Of a stretch of DNA of 64,000 nt, positions 41,148 through 50,661 are shown one piece after another. How positions within the stretch are numbered: position 1 is the first letter of the stretch; each line of letters begins with the position of its first letter. The translations under genes were made by a program, and so were the position numbers. Below the pieces are notes generated by a model. The model saw nothing but the letters and a program-made list of their open reading frames with translations. It ran no database searches and was not told the origin of the DNA. Origin of the DNA: Prevotella sp. UBA2746 (GTDB lineage Bacteria; Bacteroidota; Bacteroidia; Bacteroidales; Bacteroidaceae); the NCBI GenBank assembly GCA_002353555.1, contig DEJO01000018.1:1-64000 (forward strand). The letters are read 5' to 3'.

Positions 41148-44100
41148 ATGGTAAACAAATTATTACGCTTTTCGCTCATCAGCTTGTTGACCATGTTCTG
41201 TACCAATAGCTTTGCGCAAGCTATCAATGTGATATGGGACTTCGGCGACGAAGCGACGATGAATGCTGTAATGGCTTACAGCGGAACAACGGAAGCAGGA
41301 ACCGTAACGAATAATGGTCTTACCCTGACCATCGAAGCTAACGGAGCCACATTCCGCAACAATGGCAACAACATCCAGGTAAGAAATGGTGCCGTCTTCA
41401 AGGTGCCTGTACAGAGTACCGCTGACCAAGTGTCTGTCAGTGGCTATCCTGGCTACTCCAAGTTCTCCATTGGAAACTCCACCGAGGCACTGACGGGAGA
41501 CCAGACGTACACCGCCAAAGCCATTGACGTGAAGAACGGCTATGTCGCCGTCACCTCTTTAGATGACAACAACTACTATTACAGCATCTCTGTTGTCCAG
41601 CAGCCCAAACCTGCTCCCATCAAATTAGTGGACGAGGCAGCTACCGCTACCTTCCCCTTCGACTTGGGTACAGACGGACAGAAGGCGACCTTCAGCACGG
41701 GCGACGCTGACTACTTCGTCAACAGCAAGGTGACCTATGGCAGCAACCTTAAGATTCTTGACAGCTACACCGTTGGCGGTATCACGGAAACTCGCTTCCA
41801 GCCCACTGCACAGAACGATCCTCCTACAGAGGTTGAAGCTATCCGCTTCCTGATTCAACCCAAGGCAGGCTTTGCACTCACACCTTCCAAGGTGTCATTC
41901 ACCACAACCCGCTACGGCACTGACAACGGACTACTTGACATCTATTGGCAGAACCCTGACGGTACGACTGTCGAACTGGCAAAAGGTGTCAAACCAGCTC
42001 GCAACAGTGAGACAACGCCATATACCAACTTGTCATACGACATCACGGGAGCTACCGCTGGTGAAGGTGGTTGCGGCTTGCTCGTCTATCTGTACCACCT
42101 GCAGAATGGCAAGCAAATCGGTTTCTCAAACATCAAGATTGAAGGTACACTCAACGGTGAAGAGAAGGAAGTTCCTATCCTCGGTAGCTTCACGGCCAAC
42201 GGTGTCAACTACATTGCCGACAACATCTTCTCTGCCGATGGCAGCAACTATGTCGGTGAGATAGAAGTTTCCAAGACGGAAACCATGATCAGTGCCGAGA
42301 ACCCGCTCACCAACATCGAGGCTGTTCAGGGCGACCTGGGTGAAATCACCTACGAGGGCGACGCCACCAAGTGTACGGTAACTATCCCCATGATTGCTAC
42401 TGATGTTTCACTGAACTATATCTTGAATGTCGTTCAGAAGCCTGACTATACGCTGACCTATTACAGCACCGACGGCTCTGTGGTAGGCACCCAACTCGTT
42501 GAGAAGGATGCCGCTATCAGTGAGTTTACCTATGACTACTCTGTAGCACCGGCTGAAGAAGGCTACAAGGTGCGCGGATGGTATGAGAAGATCAGCGGTG
42601 GAAGGAAATACAAGGTTTCCGACATCATCACCAAAGACATCAAGCTCTTTGCCTATGCAACGGAGATTGAGGAGTCCAGCCCGTTCAAGAAGTACAACTA
42701 CAAGCTGACCGATGCCGACTTTGAACCGGCAGACCACGAGGCTTTCAATCCTACAGGAAAAGCATACTTCCATGACAACACCCACGGATGGGCATTCAAG
42801 AACGGCGACACCATCGAACTGCTCGTCGGCACAAAGGCTGACATCTTCGTGACCGTCTGCAGGTATGGTGCTAAAGACGGTATCATTGAGTACTATAATG
42901 GAAAGGACGAAAAGCTGGGTGAGGTCCCTGCTTATGTAGATGGAACTGACGGCGTTGTACAAGTCATCAACTACGAGGGTGAAGCTGGCAAGCTTGTCCT
43001 GAAATTCGTATCCGGTGGTGAGAACTATGTGCACAATGTGAAGATTGTGAACAACGCCGAAACCAACTATGAGGCAGAAGGACAGTGGTACAAGGTGAAG
43101 GCTGGCGACGCCAGCAGCTTGCTTGATGTCATCGATGCCGTCAACGGCAAGAACAGTGCTGCCGACGCTGAGCGCGCTTTCGTCTTCCTGCCCAACGGCA
43201 CTTACGACTTAGGCTATACCGTACTGACCAGCATCAGCGGTAACAACATCTCGTTCATCGGTGAAAGCCAGAATGGTGTCATCATCAAGAACAAGGCTGA
43301 AAAAGAAGACGAAGGTATCGGTACGACAGCAACGTTTGTCAACACCGGTAAGAACATCTACTTCCAAGACCTTACGCTGAAGAACGAACTCGACTACTAC
43401 GGTGCACAAGCAGCTGGCCAGGCAGGAGGACGTGCCGTCTGCTTGCAGGACAAGGGAACGAACACCATCTGCAAGAACGTCTCTCTCCTCTCCTATCAGG
43501 ACACCTATTACAGCAACAACAACGACATGAAGGCTTACTGGGAAACTTCTGACATCCACGGAACCGTTGACTTCATCTGCGGCGGCGGTGACATTCGTTT
43601 CCAGGATTGTACGCTCTCACTGGAGAAGCGTAACGCCGACGGATCTGGCGGCAGAACCATCACGGCAGCTACGACAACCACCAACTTCGGCTATGTCTTC
43701 GACGGCTGTAAGGTTGTTGACTTGGCAGCAGGTGCATCGAAGGCTGACTGGAACTTCAGCCGTACATGGCAGAACCAGCCCATCGTCATCTTCCTGAACA
43801 CCACACTCGACAGCTATGCAGAGAAGAGCATCGTTGCCAAGCGGTGGACGGAGAAAGGTATGAACGGCACCAATCCGAAACAGTTCGGCGAATACAACAC
43901 CGTGAACGAAGCTGGTAATAACATCACTCCGGCATCCAACACCATTGTCTCTCACGACAAGAACTCTTATGAGACGGTGCTCACCGCTGAGGGAGCTGCC
44001 AACTACACCTACGAGAAGATGTTCACCGACTGGAATCCGGCTGAACTGGCTGCACAGGCTGCTGCTCCCGCCAACGGCAAGCAGGAAGGCGACATCATCT

Positions 44101-44486
44101 CATGGGATGCTGTGGAAGGTGCTACAACCTATCTCGTAGAGAAGGACGGTGAGTTCCTCACACTGACCAACGAGACATCGCTCAACGTAGCTGCACTCAG
44201 CTCGACTCCGTTTGCAAGAGCTACTGGTGCAAAGGCACAGACCACAGACGCTGCTCCTGTCTACAGCGTACGCGCTGCCAACAGTCGCGGTGGATTCGGT
44301 GAGGCTACACTCATCGGCGAAAGCACAGCCATTGCCGAGGTGAACGCCTCCGGCAACAACGTTGCCAAGACCGAGTACTACAACCTCGCCGGTGCCCGCG
44401 TCACCAAGAACTTTCAAGGCGCAGCCATCCAGGTTCAGAAACTGAACAACGGACAGAGCGTTGCCAAGAAAGTGATACTGAAGTAG
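41148..44486 (+). CDS. Secreted CE8 pectin methylesterase with multiple N-terminal modules
   Basis: 1112 residues; signal peptide ISLLTMFCTNSFAQ. Modules: beta-sandwich about 25-155; a domain similar to the PL1 module at 167-337; a further beta region with a Listeria-Bacteroides-type repeat (TLTYYSTDGSVVGT ... YKVRGWYE) near 430-500; another sandwich to 640; then the CE8 beta-helix (about 645-960). The catalytic set is complete: Gln784-Asp785 in YQDTYY, Asp808 in GTVDFICGG, Arg872 and Trp874 in SRTW. It removes methyl esters from homogalacturonan, opening it to PL1 and GH28. The tail (EYYNLAGARVTKNFQG ... KKVILK) matches the shared signature. Confidence 0.92.
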   Translation: MVNKLLRFSLISLLTMFCTNSFAQAINVIWDFGDEATMNAVMAYSGTTEAGTVTNNGLTLTIEANGATFRNNGNNIQVRNGAVFKVPVQSTADQVSVSGYPGYSKFSIGNSTEALTGDQTYTAKAIDVKNGYVAVTSLDDNNYYYSISVVQQPKPAPIKLVDEAATATFPFDLGTDGQKATFSTGDADYFVNSKVTYGSNLKILDSYTVGGITETRFQPTAQNDPPTEVEAIRFLIQPKAGFALTPSKVSFTTTRYGTDNGLLDIYWQNPDGTTVELAKGVKPARNSETTPYTNLSYDITGATAGEGGCGLLVYLYHLQNGKQIGFSNIKIEGTLNGEEKEVPILGSFTANGVNYIADNIFSADGSNYVGEIEVSKTETMISAENPLTNIEAVQGDLGEITYEGDATKCTVTIPMIATDVSLNYILNVVQKPDYTLTYYSTDGSVVGTQLVEKDAAISEFTYDYSVAPAEEGYKVRGWYEKISGGRKYKVSDIITKDIKLFAYATEIEESSPFKKYNYKLTDADFEPADHEAFNPTGKAYFHDNTHGWAFKNGDTIELLVGTKADIFVTVCRYGAKDGIIEYYNGKDEKLGEVPAYVDGTDGVVQVINYEGEAGKLVLKFVSGGENYVHNVKIVNNAETNYEAEGQWYKVKAGDASSLLDVIDAVNGKNSAADAERAFVFLPNGTYDLGYTVLTSISGNNISFIGESQNGVIIKNKAEKEDEGIGTTATFVNTGKNIYFQDLTLKNELDYYGAQAAGQAGGRAVCLQDKGTNTICKNVSLLSYQDTYYSNNNDMKAYWETSDIHGTVDFICGGGDIRFQDCTLSLEKRNADGSGGRTITAATTTTNFGYVFDGCKVVDLAAGASKADWNFSRTWQNQPIVIFLNTTLDSYAEKSIVAKRWTEKGMNGTNPKQFGEYNTVNEAGNNITPASNTIVSHDKNSYETVLTAEGAANYTYEKMFTDWNPAELAAQAAAPANGKQEGDIISWDAVEGATTYLVEKDGEFLTLTNETSLNVAALSSTPFARATGAKAQTTDAAPVYSVRAANSRGGFGEATLIGESTAIAEVNASGNNVAKTEYYNLAGARVTKNFQGAAIQVQKLNNGQSVAKKVILK

Positions 44487-44510
44487 TTCATAGTGCATAG
44501 TAAATAGTGC

Positions 44511-44545
44511 AATCGGGCGGGAACAAATTGTTTCCGCCCGATTCT
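44511..44545 (+). terminator. Intrinsic terminator after the CE8 gene
   Basis: AATCGGGCGG-AACA pairs with TGTT-CCGCCCGATT, followed by CTTTC; the U-run is short. Confidence 0.7.
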
Positions 44546-44601
44546 TTCATCACAAACAACATTTATTCCATGAAAAAGTTTATGTGTTCAAAAAAACTTT
44601 G

Positions 44602-44609
44602 TAACTTTG
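44602..44609 (+). promoter_or_regulatory. Predicted promoter -7 box for the toxin-antitoxin pair
   Basis: TAACTTTG then CAG, 37 nt before the antitoxin start. Confidence 0.6.
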
Positions 44610-44646
44610 CAGTAGTATAACTACACCCAGTTAAAGTCAAAACATT

Positions 44647-44847
44647 ATGGCAACTGCAATAGAACATATCTCATTAGAGGTTCCTTCTTTGGAGGTTTCT
44701 TTTCTACGCACACTATCCAAGAAAATGGGTTGGACCATGAGACGTCAACGTAAAAGTGGACTTCAAAAGGCTTTGGACGACGTGAAAGCAGGTCACGTGT
44801 ACGAGGCCAAAGACGTTGATGACTTAATGAAACAACTAAACACATGA
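44647..44847 (+). CDS. Small antitoxin-like protein
   Basis: 66 residues. Short helical protein with the pattern FLRTLSKKMGW ... ALDDVKAGHVYEAKDVDDLMKQL, common in Bacteroidetes antitoxins paired with YafQ/RelE-type toxins. It overlaps the downstream toxin remnant by 4 bp (ATGA), the classic coupling of such pairs. It is AT-richer than the flanking pectin genes. It may persist as an orphan antitoxin. Confidence 0.7.
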   Translation: MATAIEHISLEVPSLEVSFLRTLSKKMGWTMRRQRKSGLQKALDDVKAGHVYEAKDVDDLMKQLNT

Positions 44848-45053
44848 AATACACCATCCTATATTCCGGACGATTTAAAAAGTCATACAAGCTATGTAAA
44901 CGTCGCGGATTGAACGTCAAGAACCTTGAAACAGTATTAAGGTTGCTGGCTGAAACGGGAACACTTCCTGCCAAATATCGCCCGCATATATTACATTCTT
45001 CACTCATCATTCATCATTCTCCCCTTCCTTCCTTTTTTCTCTTTAAAAAATGA
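44844..45053 (+). pseudogene. Truncated YafQ/RelE-type toxin
   Basis: The open frame has 69 codons, but only about the first 48 (MKYTILYSGRFKKSYKLCKRRG ... TGTLPAKYRPH) look like a YafQ-type mRNA interferase. The remainder (ILHSSLIIHHSPLPS) is translated from CATTCATCATT-type repeat DNA. The usual C-terminal half with the catalytic His/Arg residues is missing, so activity is unlikely. Confidence 0.7.
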
Positions 45054-45093
45054 TTTCCCACCTTAATTATTTGCACATTTTGAAAAATCTGTT

Positions 45094-45101
45094 TACTTTT
45101 G
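45094..45101 (+). promoter_or_regulatory. Predicted promoter for the susCD operon
   Basis: TACTTTTG with TTTG exactly 20 nt upstream (45070-45073); 42 nt before the SusC start. Confidence 0.7.
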
Positions 45102-45143
45102 CAGAATGGAAACCAAATATTCACTAATCTAATAATAATTATT

Positions 45144-48100
45144 ATGTCGAAAAACCTAAAGAACATTGTTCGAATGGCGCTACTTTTCGTGTTCCTGCTC
45201 ACAGCAGGATCCGCATCAGCGCAGCAGACAATCAAGGGTACAGTCGTCGACGCGACAGGTGAACCCATTATCGGAGCTACGGTCAAGGAACCGAAGAGCA
45301 GTAATGGTGCCGTCACCGACCTCGACGGTAACTTTACCCTCAGTACTAACAGCAAGACCATCGAGGTCTCATACGTAGGTATGAAGACCAAGACGGTCAA
45401 CATTCAGGGTAAGTCATCCGTGAATGTGACTCTCGAAGACGACTCACAAGGTCTGAACGAAGTTGTGGTCATCGGTTACACCACCGTGCGCAAGAGGGAC
45501 TTGACCGGTGCCGTGTCGCAGGTGAGCGGAAAACAGATTGAAGACGTGCCGGTAACGAACGTCACCGAGGCACTGACCGGTAAGATGGCTGGTGTGAACA
45601 TCACCACTCCGGAAGGTTCCCCAGAGGCTGACGTAAAGATTCGCGTGCGTGGTGGTGGTTCTATCTCTCAGGACAACTCACCGCTCTACATCGTTGACGG
45701 ATTCGAAGTAGCTTCCATCAACGACATCGCTCCCTCCGAGATTGAGACCATCGACGTGCTGAAGGATGCTGCGTCTACCGCTATCTATGGTGCCCGCGGT
45801 GCCAATGGTGTCGTTATCGTCACCACCAAGAGCGGTAAGGAAGGTGGCGTTCAGGTGAGCATGAACGGATCTATCGGCTGGCGCAAGATGACCAAGGAAG
45901 TAAAGGTCATGGACCCCTACAACTTCGGTCTGTACCAGTATGAGCTCAGTTCATCTTCACAGTTCAACACAACGACATCTAACTATGGTTCATTCGCCGA
46001 CCTCGACCTGCTGAAGGGTGTTGCAGGAACCAACTACCAGAACGAAGTCTTCGGCAGAACGGGTGTCCAGCACGCTTACGACGTCAGCGTCAGCGGCGGT
46101 TCCAAGGATTTGAAGTTCAACGTCACCTACGCCCACAACGACCAGAAGGCCATCATGTTGGGTTCCGACTACAGACGTGATAACATCAGTGCCAAGTTGA
46201 ATGCAAAGATCAACAAGTGGTTGTCTATCGACTTCAAGGCTGCCTTGGCAAACGAGAAGCTCAACGGTCTCGGCTCTGGTGCCGACACCAACGAGTCTAA
46301 CGCTGCCAACTCTATCGTTGCCCACACCGTTCGTTTCCAGCCGATTATGGGAACAGGTGCTGAAGACGAAGACGAAGAGAATGCTTCTTCTACCCGTGTG
46401 AACCCGCTGGAGCGTATCCTCGGAACCTACAAGCAGAAGCGCACCTTCTCGCAGACCTACAACGGAGGTTTGACATGGAAGCCGTTCAAGGGCTGGACAT
46501 TCAAGACCAAGTTGCAGTATCAGTGGAAGAACATCGACACCGACCAGGTATGGCTGGGCAAGGCTGCCACCAACTCTAAGTATGGTGACTCTGGTAGCCC
46601 ACAGGCTGTATTGAGCTACGATGACAGAAAGACCATCAGCAACACCAACACCATCCAGTATGACAACAAGAAACTCTTCGGCGGACGCGACCGCATGACC
46701 ATCATCCTCGGTCACGAGTGGAAGAGCACGAAACAGACACAGCGCGAAAGCGTTTCTACCAAGTTCAATACGGATGCAACTGTTGACTATATCCTTGCCA
46801 ACATGTCAGCAGCTGGCAACGTGAAGCCTAACTACTCTTACATCTATCCTGAGAACAACCTGCTCTCCTACTTCGGACAGGTATTGTATACCCTGAATGA
46901 GAAATACCTCTTCAACCTTACTCTCCGTACTGACGGTTCCAGTCTGTTCGGTAAAGGTCACAAGTGGGGATGGTTCCCGGCTGCACAGTTTGCATGGCGC
47001 ATGAACGAGGAAGCCTTCTTGAAGGATGTGAAGTGGATTTCCAACTTGAAACTCCGTCTCTCTTACGGTACCGCTGGTAACAACCGTATTCCTTCTGGTA
47101 TCCTCGGCGTACAGTACAAGATGATGGGCAACACCGGCACTCACGCTTACTTCGACGAGAAGGAGACTCCGGCACTGGAGACTGTTGCCTACCTGCACAA
47201 CCCGAACCTGAAGTGGGAGACCACCGTTACCCGTAACTTCGGTATCGACTACGGTTTCTGGAGAGGACGTGTCAACGGTAGCTTAGACCTCTACTGGAAC
47301 ACCACGAAAGACCTGCTGATGCGTGCACGCGTACAGAGTTCTTCAGGTATGCTCTATCAGTATCAGAACTTCGGACAGACCTCTAACAAGGGTATCGAGT
47401 TCTCCGCTAACGTAGTAGCTGTAGAGAGCAAGAACTTCACCTTGAATGCAAACTTCAACATCGCTTGGAACAAGAACAAGATTGACAAGCTGACAACCGA
47501 CGACCCATGGCAGAGCAGTAACTTCGCTGGTTCTACCTTCGGACAGTACAACGACTACTACCTGACAGAGGGCGGTGCTCTCGGTGAGGTATGGGGCTAT
47601 AAGATGAATGGCTACTACAAGCCTGCCACCTTCGATGCTAACGGTACATTCACCGGACAGGCTGGTGACCTCCGTCTCGTAGGTACTGCATGGTATCCTG
47701 TTGATGCCAACGGTAATGCCATCAACAATGCTTCGGATTATCCTAACAAGAGCTACACCCTGACGGGTAGTGCACTCTATCCCGGTGGTCCTAAGTTCGA
47801 GGTCGACGCTAACGGTAACCCCATCAAGCAGAAGCTCGGCAACACCATTCCTTCTGTTACCGGAGGTTTCGGTATCGACGGACAGTGGCGCACCAAGTTC
47901 GGTACGTTCGACTACAACGTCTTCTGCAACTACTCTCTCGGCAACAAGATCATCAACGGTACCAAGGCTGCCAATGCGTTCTATGCAGGTTCTTCTGCTA
48001 ACTACAACCTGGTATCCGACTTCAACCTGAACAACCGCTTCTCTTGGATTGACCCGACGACAGGTCTGAACCTCGGCCGTCCGAGCGACAACACCATTGG

Positions 48101-48467
48101 TTCTGACTACTATGCCAATCCTATCGCCATCATGAACCGTCTGGCAGAAATCAACAGCGGCAAATCCATGTACAACCCGGCAGCTGCCAGCACCATGGTC
48201 ATCACCGACTATGCACTGGAGAAGGCATCCTTCCTGCGCCTGCAGAGCGTGACCGTTGGCTACACCCTTCCGAAGGCATGGGTAAAGAAGGCTTATCTTG
48301 AATCTCTCCGTATCTATTTCACTGCCCACAACCTCGCAACATGGACCAACTACAGCGGCTACGACCCAGAAGTCGACGTCAGCAAGAACCCCATGTGCCC
48401 AGGTATCGACTATGCAGCTTATCCGAAGAGCCGCTCCTACGTCATGGGTGTTAACGTAACCTTCTAA
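45144..48467 (+). CDS. SusC/RagA-family TonB-dependent outer-membrane transporter
   Basis: 1107 residues. Signal peptide (MALLFVFLLTAGSASAQ), carboxypeptidase-regulatory-like domain (QTIKGTVVDATGEPIIGATV), TonB box region (EVVVIGYTTVRKRDLTGAVSQV), plug with IRVRGGGSISQDNSPLYIVDGF and IYGARGANGVVIVTTKSG, and a C-terminal barrel ending in VNVTF. With SusD it imports oligosaccharides; given the neighbours the substrate is probably pectic oligogalacturonide. The upstream in-frame TTG at 45099 overlaps the promoter box and was rejected as start. Confidence 0.95.
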   Translation: MSKNLKNIVRMALLFVFLLTAGSASAQQTIKGTVVDATGEPIIGATVKEPKSSNGAVTDLDGNFTLSTNSKTIEVSYVGMKTKTVNIQGKSSVNVTLEDDSQGLNEVVVIGYTTVRKRDLTGAVSQVSGKQIEDVPVTNVTEALTGKMAGVNITTPEGSPEADVKIRVRGGGSISQDNSPLYIVDGFEVASINDIAPSEIETIDVLKDAASTAIYGARGANGVVIVTTKSGKEGGVQVSMNGSIGWRKMTKEVKVMDPYNFGLYQYELSSSSQFNTTTSNYGSFADLDLLKGVAGTNYQNEVFGRTGVQHAYDVSVSGGSKDLKFNVTYAHNDQKAIMLGSDYRRDNISAKLNAKINKWLSIDFKAALANEKLNGLGSGADTNESNAANSIVAHTVRFQPIMGTGAEDEDEENASSTRVNPLERILGTYKQKRTFSQTYNGGLTWKPFKGWTFKTKLQYQWKNIDTDQVWLGKAATNSKYGDSGSPQAVLSYDDRKTISNTNTIQYDNKKLFGGRDRMTIILGHEWKSTKQTQRESVSTKFNTDATVDYILANMSAAGNVKPNYSYIYPENNLLSYFGQVLYTLNEKYLFNLTLRTDGSSLFGKGHKWGWFPAAQFAWRMNEEAFLKDVKWISNLKLRLSYGTAGNNRIPSGILGVQYKMMGNTGTHAYFDEKETPALETVAYLHNPNLKWETTVTRNFGIDYGFWRGRVNGSLDLYWNTTKDLLMRARVQSSSGMLYQYQNFGQTSNKGIEFSANVVAVESKNFTLNANFNIAWNKNKIDKLTTDDPWQSSNFAGSTFGQYNDYYLTEGGALGEVWGYKMNGYYKPATFDANGTFTGQAGDLRLVGTAWYPVDANGNAINNASDYPNKSYTLTGSALYPGGPKFEVDANGNPIKQKLGNTIPSVTGGFGIDGQWRTKFGTFDYNVFCNYSLGNKIINGTKAANAFYAGSSANYNLVSDFNLNNRFSWIDPTTGLNLGRPSDNTIGSDYYANPIAIMNRLAEINSGKSMYNPAAASTMVITDYALEKASFLRLQSVTVGYTLPKAWVKKAYLESLRIYFTAHNLATWTNYSGYDPEVDVSKNPMCPGIDYAAYPKSRSYVMGVNVTF

Positions 48468-48491
48468 TCATCATTAAAAACGAATAGAATA

Positions 48492-50642
48492 ATGAAAAAT
48501 AAGATATTAAAAACCATGTTCCTCGGCTGTGGGGTCTTTGCCTTGACAGCTTGTAGCGACTTCCTTAGCCCAGAGTCAAACTCTCTGACTGAAGACGCTA
48601 AGGTTTATGAGAACCCTGCATCAGCAGAACTGGCTGTCAACGGCATCTATGCCGACCTCTGCGGTGAGGTTTACAGCCAGCTGATGACCATCCATCAGGG
48701 TTCTGGTACCGACGTCGAACTGATCGACGGTATCGGAGCAACGGCAACAGCAGCCAGTGAGCGCGGTGCCATGAACTACAACGCTACAGCCGGCGGCTGG
48801 GCTAAGTTAGGTTCTTTGTGGGAAGCACTCTACGGCATCGTGTTGGATTGCAACCGTGTAATCGATGGAATCAACGCCAGCAAGACCTTCCTTGAGGGCA
48901 GTGATGATGAGAAGCGACAGTTAGGCAAGTTCCTGTCTGAAGCCTATACCATTCGTGCCATGGCTTACCTCGACCTGGTACGCGTCTTCGGTGATGTTCC
49001 TTTCATGGAGCATGCGTCAAAATCAGACCTCTCTAACGTCAACGTTGGAAAGACCGACCGCGATGCCATCCTTGACAACATGATTGTCAACTTGGAATGG
49101 GTTGTTGAGAATGGCTATCTGCCTTGGGTTGGTCAGGTGACCAGTGAGCATGTCAACATGGGCTATGCTGAGGCACTCTTGGCTAACATCTACATGACCC
49201 GCGCAGGCTATGCCATCCGCGAGGCTGGCGACCAGGCTGCCGGACAGCCCTACAGTGTCGACGCTAAGTTGGCTGCCGGCTATGTCAAGGCTGACTACTC
49301 TGACGATGTCTATCAGACGCTGCGTCCTTCTGATGAAGCCCGCAAGGAATATTACACCAAGGCTGCTGCACACCTGAAGAATGTCATCGACAAAGGCATC
49401 CACCGCATGAATCCTTCGTTCAAGGACGAGTGGTACAGAATCAACCAGTTGCAGCTCGACCAGACCTATTATGAGAACATGTTCGAGATTCCTATGGGCT
49501 TCGGTAATGCCGGTGAGTTAGGCTACACCGTCGGTGTACGTCTGAACGACAGCAAGAAGAAGATGAACAAGATTACCGACTATGGCTATACCAACTCTTC
49601 TGGTAAGCTGAAGACCACTGCCGTGCAGCTCTACTCTTACGCTGCCCACGACCAGCGTCGCGACGTTACCTGTGTCAACTACGAAATCGTTGACATCGAC
49701 CGCTCTGTAACTACTGACGGCGGCACTTGGACAACGGCTGAAACCTTCCTGAGCAACAAACCGTTCGGTCTCTACATCGGCAAGTGGGACGTTCGCAAGA
49801 TGTCTGACCGTTGGAGAAACCAGAACATCACTGCTACTGCCAAGTTCGGTTATGGTATCAACCCCGTCCGCATGCGCTATCCGCAGGTTCTGCTCTGGTA
49901 TGCTGAGTGTCTGAACGAGCTCAACGACGGACCTACCGCCGAGGCTAAGCAATATCTGAAGGACGTACACGCACGTGCATACTATGGTGACGAGGGCAAC
50001 ACGGAGCTGGCCAACTTCAACAGCTACATTGATGCCATCAGCGACAAGGATGCTTTCCTGGATGCTATCTGCGAGGAGAACAAACTGGAATTCTGCGGCG
50101 AAGGCTTCCGCAAGTGGGACCTCATCCGCTGGAACAAGCTGCACCAGGCTATCTGGAAGGCTAAGACAACGTATGTAAGCTGGAAGGACAAAGACTACTT
50201 CCAGGAGAAGATTTACTGGAAGTACACCGATGACACCGAGAAGAAGATTGACGATGCTTCCATCACATGGTATGGTACCACCGATGTATGGCCAGGAACC
50301 ATGAGTACGGTGAAGATGAGCAAGAAGACCGCTGTTGACAACGAATGGCTCGACGCCAACGGCTACCGCTCACCGAAGGGCGTGCTCTATCCCGGACAAG
50401 GTGCTGAAGGAAAGGGCCTCAACGGTTGCAGCTACAACAAGGGTGCTTTCGGACAGGATCCGTCATCACTGTTGGTTGACCTGCCTTCTATCTGTGGCGG
50501 CCTCGTGGGTACGCAGATGCCTACTGCCAGCGGAAAGTGCAACGATACCGGCGTTACGGTGAAGAACCGCTACCTGATGCCTATCTACACCAACGTCATC
50601 AACTCATCCAATGGTCGTCTGTATAATTCTTATGGATACTAA
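48492..50642 (+). CDS. SusD/RagB-family glycan-binding lipoprotein
   Basis: 716 residues. Lipid Cys21 in FALTACSDF. SusD-type TPR helices and the C-terminal FCGEGFRKWDLIRWNKL motif are present. It is large for the family (about 550 is common), with an extended C-terminal part (about 560-716). It caps the SusC barrel and captures glycan at the surface. It lies 24 bp after susC. Confidence 0.93.
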   Translation: MKNKILKTMFLGCGVFALTACSDFLSPESNSLTEDAKVYENPASAELAVNGIYADLCGEVYSQLMTIHQGSGTDVELIDGIGATATAASERGAMNYNATAGGWAKLGSLWEALYGIVLDCNRVIDGINASKTFLEGSDDEKRQLGKFLSEAYTIRAMAYLDLVRVFGDVPFMEHASKSDLSNVNVGKTDRDAILDNMIVNLEWVVENGYLPWVGQVTSEHVNMGYAEALLANIYMTRAGYAIREAGDQAAGQPYSVDAKLAAGYVKADYSDDVYQTLRPSDEARKEYYTKAAAHLKNVIDKGIHRMNPSFKDEWYRINQLQLDQTYYENMFEIPMGFGNAGELGYTVGVRLNDSKKKMNKITDYGYTNSSGKLKTTAVQLYSYAAHDQRRDVTCVNYEIVDIDRSVTTDGGTWTTAETFLSNKPFGLYIGKWDVRKMSDRWRNQNITATAKFGYGINPVRMRYPQVLLWYAECLNELNDGPTAEAKQYLKDVHARAYYGDEGNTELANFNSYIDAISDKDAFLDAICEENKLEFCGEGFRKWDLIRWNKLHQAIWKAKTTYVSWKDKDYFQEKIYWKYTDDTEKKIDDASITWYGTTDVWPGTMSTVKMSKKTAVDNEWLDANGYRSPKGVLYPGQGAEGKGLNGCSYNKGAFGQDPSSLLVDLPSICGGLVGTQMPTASGKCNDTGVTVKNRYLMPIYTNVINSSNGRLYNSYGY

Positions 50643-50661
50643 TTTTAATCAATGAACAACA

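Noticed and set aside
44844..45053. Functional toxin of 69 residues
   Set aside because: The last about 21 residues are repeat-derived and the family's catalytic C-terminal half is missing.
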